Under the pieces are notes generated by a model, which was not told where the DNA came from, did no database searches, and was given only the letters and a program-made list of their open reading frames with translations. A stretch of 17,134 nucleotides of DNA from Pelagibacteraceae bacterium TMED170 (lineage in GTDB: Bacteria > Pseudomonadota > Alphaproteobacteria > Pelagibacterales > Pelagibacteraceae). Both the position numbers and the translations under genes were made by a program. The DNA is taken from the NCBI GenBank assembly GCA_002170875.2, contig NHHT02000016.1:2880-20013 (forward strand), read 5' to 3'. Positions 9,421 through 17,133 of the stretch are shown piece after piece; the stretch's first letter is position 1, and every line of letters starts with the position of its first letter.

Positions 9421-9883
9421 TTAACTAATTAGCTTTATAAATTTATTTTCTAACTTCTTCATTTTTAAATAGTCTTTATCAATTTTATGTTTGTATCCTA
9501 ACAAATGTAAAAACCCGTGTATCCAAAGTTTATCAAATTCATTTTTTAAAAAATTTACTTTTGTTTTATCTAGCACATTATTTAAATTTATAATTATATC
9601 TCCCAAATAAATTAAATTTTTTTTTCTTAACAATTTACCTAATGAGTTTTTTTCATAAAATGGAAAAGATAAAACATCGGTGATTTTATTTTTTTTTCTA
9701 AATTTTTTATTTAATCTTTTAATCTCTTTATTCGCAGATAATAGAATGGAAAATTCTAATTTTTTTTTTTTTAAAAAAAAAATCTTGATTAATTTTCTTT
9801 GTTTGAGATTTTAAATATAACTCTGGCTTTTTAATAAATTTTTTCCAGCCTTTTTCACTAACAACAACATTAACTCTGATCAT
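9421..9883 (-). CDS. ybeY: Endoribonuclease YbeY, split by a +1 frameshift
   Basis: YbeY is a zinc-dependent single-strand endoribonuclease for 16S rRNA 3'-end maturation and ribosome quality control. From the ATG at 9883 (MIRVNVVVSEKGWKKF), which overlaps the phoH stop, the frame runs 40 codons into ten T and thirteen A (minus strand). It then reaches a TAA at 9728-9730, giving a 51-residue product. If one A is left out, the frame continues to 9421 and gives 153 residues, the normal length. Family motifs then appear in order: LNKKFRKKNKITDVLSFPF, YLGDIII, and the zinc motif HGFLHLLGYKH with H122, H126 and H132. The Asp usual before the last His is Lys here. Conservation beyond the shift argues against a decayed gene. 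Either the tract length is a sequencing error, or slippage on the tract restores the frame. Confidence 0.85.
9760..9782. repeat. 23-base T13/A10 homopolymer tract inside ybeY
   Basis: On the plus strand thirteen T are followed by ten A with no interruption. In ybeY mRNA this reads ten U then thirteen A and encodes FFFKKKK. The ybeY frame changes exactly here, so the tract is the site of the one-base excess. Confidence 0.9.
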
Positions 9884-10874
9884 CAATTTTGCTTTGATAA
9901 GCTTGAATAATTTTTGAAACTAAAGGGTGTCTAACTACGTCTTTGTGATCAAATTCAATAATCTTAATCTCTTTTATTTTATTTAATATTTTTTTTGATT
10001 TTAATAGACCAGAATGAGACATGTTGACTAAATCTATTTGAGATGGATCTCCATTTACTACCAGCTTAGAATTTTCACCAATTCTAGTAAGAAACATTTT
10101 AATTTGAGTTGATGTTGCATTTTGGGCTTCATCTAAAATAGCAAAAGAATTTTTTAAAGTTCTTCCTCTCATAAATGCTAAAGGTGCGATTTCTATTTCA
10201 CCGCTTTCAATCATTCTTTGAATTTTTTCAAATCCAAATAAATCATATAAAGCATCGTACAAAGGTCTTAAATATGGATCTACTTTTTCTTTCATGTCTC
10301 CAGGTAAAAAACCAAGTTTTTCCCCTGCTTCAACTGCTGGTCTAGATAAAATCACACGTTCAACTTTTTTTTCAAGTAATAAAGTAATTGCAACAGATAC
10401 TGCTAAAAAACTTTTCCCTGTACCTGCTGGGCCAATTGACATTACTATATCGTTTTCTTTTAAAGCTTTAATATAATCAGCTTGACGTTCTGATCTTGCT
10501 ATGACTGATTTTTTAGGTGTCTTAATTAATTGTTTTAAAGACCTAACATTGGAATTTTCAGCATTTTTGATAATTTTTTTCACAGATAAAATTATATCAT
10601 TCTTTTCTACTATATTTGTCAAAAGATATTTATTTATTAAAAATTTAATAGCTTCACATATCTGACTAATATCCTCATTTTTTCCTTTAGCTGTAATAGA
10701 ATTACCTCTAAAAAAAATCATAGTATTAGTCAATTGTTCAAGATCTGACAAATTTTTATTAAATTCTCCAACGATAGCCATTAACATATCATTGTCAGAT
10801 ATTTGAATATTCACTGTTTCTTTATCTATTTTTTTAATAATTAGATTTTGTTCTAACTTATTAATTTTTGACAT
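9870..10874 (-). CDS. ybeZ: PhoH-family ATPase (YbeZ)
   Basis: YbeZ is a PhoH-like P-loop NTPase, probably an RNA helicase-like partner of YbeY in rRNA processing, which fits their adjacent and overlapping genes. The 334 residues start with a KH-like or nucleic-acid-binding region (about 20-90). This is followed by the PhoH domain with Walker A GPAGTGKS (148-155), a conserved RPAVEAGEKLGFLPGD segment (about 178-193), Walker B AILDEAQNAT (D248, E249) and the sensor-like NGDPSQIDL (from 274). Length is typical. The stop lies 14 bases inside ybeY. The start is three bases after the miaB stop, within the same transcript. Confidence 0.93.
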   Translation of the reverse strand: MSKINKLEQNLIIKKIDKETVNIQISDNDMLMAIVGEFNKNLSDLEQLTNTMIFFRGNSITAKGKNEDISQICEAIKFLINKYLLTNIVEKNDIILSVKKIIKNAENSNVRSLKQLIKTPKKSVIARSERQADYIKALKENDIVMSIGPAGTGKSFLAVSVAITLLLEKKVERVILSRPAVEAGEKLGFLPGDMKEKVDPYLRPLYDALYDLFGFEKIQRMIESGEIEIAPLAFMRGRTLKNSFAILDEAQNATSTQIKMFLTRIGENSKLVVNGDPSQIDLVNMSHSGLLKSKKILNKIKEIKIIEFDHKDVVRHPLVSKIIQAYQSKIDDQS

Positions 10875-10877
10875 AAT

Positions 10878-12209
10878 TTATGCGGCAACGTTCTTTTTAT
10901 TATTAAAATTAATTTTTCCAAAAAGTGTATTATGATTAAAACTATCAATTTTTACTTCTATCAGCTTACCAGTTAAATCTCTTGCACTTTCTACAATAAC
11001 TGAATTTGAATATTGATCTCTTCCAAAATATTTATTCTGGTTATTTAATTTATTCTCAAAAAGAACCTCAACTTTTGTACCAACAATTTTTTTTCTATAA
11101 TTATTTTTTATTTCATCTGCAATTTTTTGGAAAACTTTTAATCTTTGCTTTGCTATATTTGCATCAATAGGTTTAAAATTTGAAGCAGGTGTACCTGGCC
11201 TTGAACTATAAATAAATGAGTAAGAGTTAATAAATTTAACTTCTTTCATCAATGAAATAGTACTTTTAAAATCTTCTTCTGTTTCTCCAGGATAACCAAT
11301 TATAAAATCGCTTGAAAACTTAATATTAGGTTTTTTATTTTTTAGTTTTTTTAAAATAGCTTTATATTGTTTAATATCATGTTTTCTATTCATCAATTGT
11401 AATATTCTAGATGAGCCACTTTGTACTGGTAGATGGAGAATTGGCATTAATTTGTCATTACCTTGATATGAATTAATTAAGTCTTCGGTCATATCTTTGG
11501 GATGAGATGTTGTATATCTAATTCTTTTCAATCCAACTAATTTTTTAAGTTCGCCAAGTAAGTCCGACAATTTATATCCTTTATGATTGTAGGCATTAAC
11601 ATTTTGACCTAACAATATTATTTCTTTAACCCCATTTTCTATCAGCTGTTTAGCTTCAAGTACTATTTCTTTAACAGATCTAGAATACTCAGGACCTCTG
11701 GTATAAGGGACCACACAAAAGTTGCAAAATTTATCACAACCTTCTTGTATTGTTAAAAAAGATGAGATTTTTGAATTAGAATTTTTTATAAAATTCAATT
11801 TATCAAATTTTTCTATAACTTCAAATTCAGTTTGATCTATTTTATTTTTATTATTTTCAAATTTTTTTATTATCTTAGGTATTTTGTGATAAGATTGAGG
11901 GCCGACAATACCATCTATATATTTTTCCCTCTTAAGCATTTCATCTCCCTCAGCCTGTGCAACACAACCCGTAATCAGTAATATTGGTTTTTTTTTATTC
12001 TTAAATTGTTTTTTTAATCTTCCAACATCGTGATAAACTTTATCTGTAGCCTTTTCTCTGATATGGCATGTGTTAAGAATATAACAATCAGTTTTTGTTA
12101 ATTCTTTTGTTTGGGAGTATCCTGCCGTTTTAGCTAAATCTATAATACGATTACTGTCGTATTCATTCATTTGACAACCGAAAGTTTTAATAAAAATTTT
12201 TTTAGACAA
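10878..12209 (-). CDS. miaB: tRNA-2-methylthio-N6-dimethylallyladenosine synthase MiaB
   Basis: MiaB is a radical-SAM methylthiotransferase that adds a methylthio group to i6A37 of tRNAs reading UNN codons. It uses S-adenosylmethionine, made by MetK further down this transcript. The 443 residues show the N-terminal UPF0004 domain with cysteines C12 (TFGCQMNEYDS), C48 (LNTCHIREKA) and C82 (ITGCVAQ) for the auxiliary cluster. The radical SAM motif CxxxCxxC follows (C158, C162, C165 in EGCDKFCNFCVVPYTRG), then a TRAM RNA-binding domain at about 370-438. The chosen start is TTG at 12209, one base after the fur stop codon; no ATG fits the family N-terminus (MSKKIFIKTFGCQMN). Confidence 0.95.
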   Translation of the reverse strand: MSKKIFIKTFGCQMNEYDSNRIIDLAKTAGYSQTKELTKTDCYILNTCHIREKATDKVYHDVGRLKKQFKNKKKPILLITGCVAQAEGDEMLKREKYIDGIVGPQSYHKIPKIIKKFENNKNKIDQTEFEVIEKFDKLNFIKNSNSKISSFLTIQEGCDKFCNFCVVPYTRGPEYSRSVKEIVLEAKQLIENGVKEIILLGQNVNAYNHKGYKLSDLLGELKKLVGLKRIRYTTSHPKDMTEDLINSYQGNDKLMPILHLPVQSGSSRILQLMNRKHDIKQYKAILKKLKNKKPNIKFSSDFIIGYPGETEEDFKSTISLMKEVKFINSYSFIYSSRPGTPASNFKPIDANIAKQRLKVFQKIADEIKNNYRKKIVGTKVEVLFENKLNNQNKYFGRDQYSNSVIVESARDLTGKLIEVKIDSFNHNTLFGKINFNNKKNVAA

Positions 12210-12210
12210 T

Positions 12211-12618
12211 TTATTTTTTTATCTTAGATCCATAAAGTTCTAATTTATGGTCTACTAATTTATAACCTAATTTTTCGGCAACTTTATTTTGAAGTTTTTC
12301 AATTTCTTCATTCACAAACTCAATTATTTCACCACTATTAATATCAATTAAATGATCGTGGTGTTGATCTGGAGACTGTTCATACCTCGCTTTTCCACCC
12401 TTGAAGTCATGCTTTTCTAATATCCCCGACTCTTCAAATAACTTTACTGTTCTATAAACTGTTGCAATACTAATTTTTTTATCGATTAAACTTATTCGTT
12501 TATGAAGTTCATCTACATCAGGATGGTCTTTTGACTCTGACATTACCTGAGCTATCACTTTTCTCTGCTCGGTTAATCTCACACCTTTTTCTTTACATTT
12601 AATTTCTATCTTACTCAT
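12211..12618 (-). CDS. fur: Fur/Mur-family metal-responsive repressor
   Basis: This is a metal-sensing DNA-binding repressor. The 135 residues show the winged helix (about 10-80) with the recognition segment ISIATVYRTVKLFEESGIL (49-67). The dimerisation domain carries HHDHLI (86-91) and VDHKLELYG (122-130). The pair of CxxC zinc sites found in many Fur proteins is absent: the usual cysteine-bearing loop reads IDINSGEIIEF. As far as I recall, that is the normal state of the alphaproteobacterial Fur/Mur clade, in which members respond to manganese or iron, so the metal cannot be fixed from sequence. It sits ten bases after tsaB and one base before miaB; fur next to miaB is a standard alphaproteobacterial arrangement. 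Confidence 0.93.
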   Translation of the reverse strand: MSKIEIKCKEKGVRLTEQRKVIAQVMSESKDHPDVDELHKRISLIDKKISIATVYRTVKLFEESGILEKHDFKGGKARYEQSPDQHHDHLIDINSGEIIEFVNEEIEKLQNKVAEKLGYKLVDHKLELYGSKIKK

Positions 12619-12628
12619 ATTTCTTAAT

Positions 12629-13015
12629 TTAACTTAAATAGACCGGTTTAATCAATTTATTTTGTAAAAGATTTTTACTAATTAAAATCTCGATATTTTT
12701 AAGGCTAAATGCAGTTAATTGAAAACTTTTATATCCATAAAGTTTAGCTTTTTTTGATATTTGGATACCTTTTGCCACGGCTAAAGCTGTTCTAATTGAC
12801 GAAAAACTGCCTGGACCTAAATTAACAATTATAGAAAAATTCTTATCGATTTTTACATTATTCTTCTTAAGAAACTTTGTTATATTGTTAACAATTAAGT
12901 CGTTATTATTTTTAATATTTGTTTGAAATTTTTCGATAAAAAAATTATTATCAATTTTTAAACCGATTAGATCGTTTTTACCAGTGCAATTTATAATTAA
13001 AAAATTTTTTATCAT
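12629..13015 (-). CDS. tsaB: Short TsaB-type tRNA t6A modification protein
   Basis: TsaB is the non-catalytic partner of TsaD in synthesis of threonylcarbamoyladenosine (t6A37). Seen here: an N-terminal strand MIKNFLIINCTGKNDLIGLKI and the hallmark VNLGPGSFSSIRTALAVAKGIQIS (64-87), then YGYKSFQLTAFS. It ends in PVYLS, resembling the PLYLR end of longer alphaproteobacterial homologues. At 128 residues it is far below the usual 200-230, and the central DAR-type region is missing, so it looks internally shortened rather than cut off. The ATG at 13015 matches the family start, with AGGA only two bases upstream. A TTG at 13051 with a GGAGGA ten bases upstream would add twelve charged residues. The first 32 bases overlap the deacetylase gene on the other strand. 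The rimI gene usual after tsaB is absent. Confidence 0.8.
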   Translation of the reverse strand: MIKNFLIINCTGKNDLIGLKIDNNFFIEKFQTNIKNNNDLIVNNITKFLKKNNVKIDKNFSIIVNLGPGSFSSIRTALAVAKGIQISKKAKLYGYKSFQLTAFSLKNIEILISKNLLQNKLIKPVYLS

Positions 13016-14033
13016 TTTCCTATTTATAGTTTTTTTATCAATATCAAACAATTCTTATTCTTCCTCCAAAAATGTAGAGGATTTTGGAATAATTACACTT
13101 ATGTATCATAGATTTGAAGAAAATAAATATCCTTCAACAAATATTCGAGTCAAAGATTTTGTAAAGCAAATAGAAATGATAAAAAATGAAAATATCTATT
13201 TTATTAATCCTAAAAACTTCTTGAGTGACTTGAAGGAAAAAAAAAAGATTAGAAAGTTGCTTATTACAATAGATGACGGTTTTTTATCATTTTATAACAA
13301 CGCCTGGCCAATTCTTAAAAAAAATAAAATCCCTTTTATTCTTTTTGTAAGTACAAGAGAAGTTGGTAATTATGGTTATATGAATTGGGAACAAATTCAA
13401 GAAATTTCAAATTATCCTTTTGTAGAGATTGGAAATCACAGCCACTCTCATGAATATTTAGTTGATGAAGAATTGGCGGTTATCAAAAAAGATTTACTTA
13501 CTTCAAAAGAATTATTTAAAAAAAAACTTAAGAAAAATTCAATTTTTTTTTCTTATCCATTTGGTGAGTATAGTTTAAAATTTAAAACCCTCGTAGAAGA
13601 ACTTGATTTTAAATTTGCATTTGGACAACACTCAGGTGTAGTTGGAAATTCTTCAAATTCTTATGAACTTCCTAGATTTCCAATTAATGAAAAATATGGT
13701 GAATTAAAAAGATTCGCTACATTGCTTAAAACGATTCCATTTTCTTACTTATCAATACAACCAGAGGAAAAATATATAAACGATACCTCTAATCCACCTA
13801 AAGTAAAAATTAAGTTCAGTAAAAAAACAGAAAATTTGCGCTCAATAAATTGTTTTTCGAACGAGGAAGATAAATGGCAAAATTCACAAATAAACTTTTT
13901 AAAGAATAATGAAATTGAAATTAAATTATCTGGAAAATTTATTACTGAAAGAGGTAGAATAAACTGCTCATTAAGACAAGAAAATGGTTTTTATAAATGG
14001 TTAGGTGTCCAATTCGTGATTGCCGAAAAATAA
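12984..14033 (+). CDS. Secreted NodB-type polysaccharide deacetylase
   Basis: This is the only complete plus-strand gene. The family removes acetyl groups from N-acetylglucosamine-containing glycans (peptidoglycan, poly-GlcNAc) using a divalent metal. The start is GTG at 12984; it gives a clear signal peptide (about 1-26, KK then a run of F/I/L/V, ending near NNSYSSS), and the next Met (residue 40) is inside the domain. NodB motifs: TIDDGF (95-100, catalytic and metal Asp), HSHSH (152-156, metal His), and YPFGEY (191-196). The C-terminal part (about 265-349) contains two cysteines (290, 328) and matches no domain I know. No Shine-Dalgarno sequence is visible. The 5' end overlaps tsaB antisense, and the 3' end is two bases from the Bax-like gene. 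Substrate unknown; no lipobox is seen. Confidence 0.9.
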   Translation: MQFIIKKFFIIFLFIVFLSISNNSYSSSKNVEDFGIITLMYHRFEENKYPSTNIRVKDFVKQIEMIKNENIYFINPKNFLSDLKEKKKIRKLLITIDDGFLSFYNNAWPILKKNKIPFILFVSTREVGNYGYMNWEQIQEISNYPFVEIGNHSHSHEYLVDEELAVIKKDLLTSKELFKKKLKKNSIFFSYPFGEYSLKFKTLVEELDFKFAFGQHSGVVGNSSNSYELPRFPINEKYGELKRFATLLKTIPFSYLSIQPEEKYINDTSNPPKVKIKFSKKTENLRSINCFSNEEDKWQNSQINFLKNNEIEIKLSGKFITERGRINCSLRQENGFYKWLGVQFVIAEK

Positions 14034-14035
14034 TC

Positions 14036-15499
14036 TTATAAATTCAATTCCTTTTTTTCTACTGAATTTGTTAATCGAACATTTTCAAAATCTTCTAAAG
14101 AATTTTGCTCCATCATCTTAGCAATTATTTTTGTATACTCTGGACCTGTTTGAGCATAATTATCAAGAGTATGGATAAGGTTTATCCCTTTAATTTTTCC
14201 TTTTCTAGATCTTAATTTGGCTCTTTTCTCTCGAAATTTTTTGTAACCTTTATGTGTATTTAAATTATTTTTATATGCTTTAACTGATGCTCTTAAAATA
14301 GGAAATCTTAAAATTTTATGATTTTTTTCTTTGCTTCTATCTAGCGGCGCAATACCTTTTCCATTCCAAGTCCATTGACCAAATATTGCATTACCCTCCA
14401 ATGCAAATCTAGATGTTCCCCAACCGCTTTCTTTAGCAGCTTGAGCAATTGCAATAGATACAGGAATAATATCCATTCTTTCACCTAGTTCTTTCATACT
14501 TCCACTTGTAACCTTATATTCCTTAAATTTTTGTCTTAACCAAGATTTCTCCTTATCACTTGTCATTTTTTTTCCTTCTATGGCCTTAAACATAAATCTG
14601 TCATTAAGAATTTTTTCATTTTCAGCTACTACCAAAGGTAAGACAATTTTAATAAATGTTTCTTTTTTTAACTGAACACTTTGAATTTCTATAAGATCTT
14701 TTGGAAATTGAGTAAAGTATATTGGTTTAACTAATTTATTTTTTCTTACTTTTTTCAAATCATATTCTACATCTTCAAATAATGATAAAACTGTTTCAGT
14801 TTTTAAATTTAAATCAGGTAAAACAAATTCTTTAACTACTTGTTTCTTTTCTTTTTTAATTGATTTTTCAACCGCTTTTTTTTTAATTTTTTCTTTTTTT
14901 TCTGTTGTTTTTACTTGTTCTTTTTTTTGAGATTGTATAATTTTTTCTTTCTTTATCACCTCTGTCTTCTCATCAATCTTCACGGACAAATTTTTGTCAG
15001 AAAAAAAATAATTTTGAACTTTAATACCACTAATTGTTAACAAAACTAAACATGCAGAAAGAATAAAGCCTGAAACAAATCGGTTTGCCTTTTTTTCTTC
15101 TACTTGAAAATTATAAGCGTTATTTAAAATATTAATGGTTCCTTTACTTATCCATGAACAAAAGTTCATGAAACTAACAATACAAAATGTTATTATTTTT
15201 TTTAAATTATTGAATGGAACACGAATAGTATATTTAATTACTTGTTTTACAATTAATTGAAAAAAATCAACAATTGCTAAACTAAAATTACTAAAAGGTT
15301 TAGAAATTTTTTTTGAATGTATTTCTATAATACTTTTGTTTATTTCAGTAGGAATAGGAACTTTATTTTTTTTTAGAATATGTTCTATTTGAGCAGAAGT
15401 TAAATACTTTTTGCTTTTAATATAATTTTGAATTTCGTAAATCTTATATATTTTTGCAAGCTCTAATAGTTTTTCTCTGTAACTTAAATTTTTTTTCAT
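14036..15499 (-). CDS. Membrane-anchored Bax-like glucosaminidase
   Basis: This is a probable peptidoglycan hydrolase of the mannosyl-glycoprotein endo-beta-N-acetylglucosaminidase (Bax/FlgJ-like) superfamily. The 487 residues divide into four parts. A cytoplasmic-looking N-terminus (1-140) includes an amphipathic or hydrophobic stretch at about 70-117. A membrane segment covers about 141-162. A Lys/Glu-rich linker (168-225) is of low complexity. The C-terminal catalytic region (about 280-470) carries IPVSIAIAQAAKESGWGTSRFALEGNAIFGQWTW, with the likely catalytic Glu at 357, and later AYKNNLNTHKGYKKFR. Most Bax proteins have a signal peptide and no long N-terminal region, so this form is enlarged. 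It starts one base after the nfu stop, so it belongs to the murJ-trpS-nfu transcript. It converges with the deacetylase gene. Confidence 0.82.
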   Translation of the reverse strand: MKKNLSYREKLLELAKIYKIYEIQNYIKSKKYLTSAQIEHILKKNKVPIPTEINKSIIEIHSKKISKPFSNFSLAIVDFFQLIVKQVIKYTIRVPFNNLKKIITFCIVSFMNFCSWISKGTINILNNAYNFQVEEKKANRFVSGFILSACLVLLTISGIKVQNYFFSDKNLSVKIDEKTEVIKKEKIIQSQKKEQVKTTEKKEKIKKKAVEKSIKKEKKQVVKEFVLPDLNLKTETVLSLFEDVEYDLKKVRKNKLVKPIYFTQFPKDLIEIQSVQLKKETFIKIVLPLVVAENEKILNDRFMFKAIEGKKMTSDKEKSWLRQKFKEYKVTSGSMKELGERMDIIPVSIAIAQAAKESGWGTSRFALEGNAIFGQWTWNGKGIAPLDRSKEKNHKILRFPILRASVKAYKNNLNTHKGYKKFREKRAKLRSRKGKIKGINLIHTLDNYAQTGPEYTKIIAKMMEQNSLEDFENVRLTNSVEKKELNL

Positions 15500-15500
15500 A

Positions 15501-16049
15501 TTAGGTTGCCTCTACAGATTGTACTTCTTTAACATAATGACAGAGCAAATTTTGTACTCCTTGTTTTAAGGTCATTAGCGAACTTGGACATCCTGAGCAA
15601 CTGCCTTGTAGTTCAACTTTTACAACGCCATCTTTAAATGATTTAAATTTAATATCTCCTCCATCTCTAGCCACCGCAGGTCTAATCTTGCTATCAAGAA
15701 TTTCTTCTATCTTTTTTACCACTTCATCGTTGTCTTTTTTATTTAAATTATCATTTATTTTTTCTTGTAATATTGGTTCATTGTTTTTTTCAAAATAATC
15801 GTTCATATGCGAAATCACCATTGGTTTTAAAACATCCCAGGTAACTTCTTCATTTTTTTTAACTGATAAAAATGATTTTGATAACAATACCAACTCGACT
15901 CCTTTAAAATGCAAAAGTTCTTTAATAAAATTATTTTTAATAGTGGATACATTTTTTTTCTGAAATTCCTCAGTTCCTATGTTTGAAACAATTTTTTCAG
16001 ACATAAACTTTAAAGAGTTAGGATTTGGTGTTTGTTCTGTTAATATCAT
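15501..16049 (-). CDS. Nfu-type iron-sulfur cluster carrier protein
   Basis: This is an Fe-S scaffold or carrier that delivers clusters to target enzymes; MiaB, a two-cluster enzyme nearby, is the kind of client expected. The 182 residues have the mitochondrial/alphaproteobacterial NFU1 layout: Nfu_N domain (1-90, opening ILTEQTPNPNSLKFM), an acidic/lysine linker (about 91-107), and a NifU C-terminal domain (about 108-178) with the cluster ligands C151 and C154 in GSCSGCPSS. Length and start are typical. It lies 12 bases after the trpS stop, in the same transcript; trpS-nfu adjacency is common in alphaproteobacteria. Confidence 0.94.
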   Translation of the reverse strand: MILTEQTPNPNSLKFMSEKIVSNIGTEEFQKKNVSTIKNNFIKELLHFKGVELVLLSKSFLSVKKNEEVTWDVLKPMVISHMNDYFEKNNEPILQEKINDNLNKKDNDEVVKKIEEILDSKIRPAVARDGGDIKFKSFKDGVVKVELQGSCSGCPSSLMTLKQGVQNLLCHYVKEVQSVEAT

Positions 16050-16061
16050 GGCTGTAATATA

Positions 16062-17066
16062 TTATAATAAACCTATTATTTCACGAACCTTTTTTAAGTT
16101 CTCCTCAGCTTTAAGTTGAGCTTTTTCTTGACCTTTTATTAATATCTTTTTTAAATATGACTGATCTGCCATTAATTTTGTGATTTCTTTTCCTACAGGG
16201 CATATTTCACTCACTAAAACATCTGATAATTTTGTTTTTATAAGAGAAAATTCTTTTCCTGCCATATCGTTTATAATGTTTTCAAGTGGAGTCTTCGTTA
16301 TGCTAGCAAAAATATTTAATAAATTAAAAGCCTCTGGTCTTTTCTTGAGTTCTTCTTCATTTTCTGGCATAGGATCTGAGTCGGTTTTGGCCTTTTTTAT
16401 TTTTTTAACTACCTCGTCTGCACTATCCTTTAGATTGATCCTTGAATAATCAGATTCTTCTGACTTACTCATCTTTTTTGTTCCATCTCTTAAGCTCATC
16501 ACTCTTGATATATTTTTCAATATCAAAGGTTCAGGTAGTGGAAAGAAATCTTTGCAATTGTAATCTTTATTAAATTTTTGAGCGATGTCTCTAGATAGTT
16601 CCAGGTGTTGTTTTTGATCTGCTCCAACAGGAACATGTGTTGCTTTGTATAACAAAATATCTGCTGCCATTAAATTAGGATATATATAGAGTCCTACACT
16701 TGCTTTTTCTTTATCCGAACCGGCCTTATCCTTAAATTGAGTCATTCTGTTTAGCCAACCAACTCTTGATACACAATTTAAAATCCAAGCTAATTCAGCA
16801 TGACCAGAAACTGAAGATTGATTAAAAATTATACTTTTATCTGCGTCAATGCCGGCTGCTAAAAAACTTGCTGTGGTTTCTAATATATTATTTTTTAATT
16901 CATTTGGATCTTGAAAAGTAGTTATTGCATGCAAGTCTACAACACAATAAATACATTCCATTTCTTTTTGAAGTAAAACAAAATTTCTTAGTGCACCAAG
17001 ATAATTTCCTAGATGAAGGTTACCAGTAGGTTGAACGCCAGAAAAAACTAATTTTTTATTTTCCAT
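16062..17066 (-). CDS. trpS: Tryptophanyl-tRNA synthetase
   Basis: This class I synthetase charges tRNA(Trp). The 334 residues are of standard bacterial length. The Rossmann fold starts with [19 protein letters not shown], where the HIGH-type motif is HLGN (18-21). The second signature KMSKS is at 198-202 in [32 protein letters not shown] (148-166) is the usual Trp/ATP-site region. The ATG at 17066 is one base after the stop of the preceding frame (probable murJ), so it is not the first gene of its transcript. Confidence 0.97.
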   Translation of the reverse strand: MENKKLVFSGVQPTGNLHLGNYLGALRNFVLLQKEMECIYCVVDLHAITTFQDPNELKNNILETTASFLAAGIDADKSIIFNQSSVSGHAELAWILNCVSRVGWLNRMTQFKDKAGSDKEKASVGLYIYPNLMAADILLYKATHVPVGADQKQHLELSRDIAQKFNKDYNCKDFFPLPEPLILKNISRVMSLRDGTKKMSKSEESDYSRINLKDSADEVVKKIKKAKTDSDPMPENEEELKKRPEAFNLLNIFASITKTPLENIINDMAGKEFSLIKTKLSDVLVSEICPVGKEITKLMADQSYLKKILIKGQEKAQLKAEENLKKVREIIGLL

Positions 17067-17067
17067 T

Positions 17068-17133
17068 CTAATTTATTTTAAAATTTTTTATTTTTAACAC
17101 CCCGCTAAAATAACACGATATCAAATAAATACC
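17068..17133 (-). CDS. murJ: C-terminal fragment, probably lipid II flippase MurJ
   Basis: On the minus strand only one of the three frames is open from the window edge, and it ends at a TAG (17068-17070) one base before the trpS ATG. It encodes the 21 residues [21 protein letters not shown]: a hydrophobic stretch followed by a short basic tail, which fits the last membrane helix of MurJ. In alphaproteobacteria murJ commonly precedes trpS. The identity rests mostly on this gene order; the sequence alone is too short to prove it. Confidence 0.45.
   Translation of the reverse strand, partial: GIYLISCYFSGVLKIKNFKIN

Noticed and set aside
9421..9633. Separate small 70-residue gene starting at TTG 9633
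   Set aside because: It is the C-terminal half of YbeY, with the zinc motif; the N-terminal half is upstream in another frame across the homopolymer.
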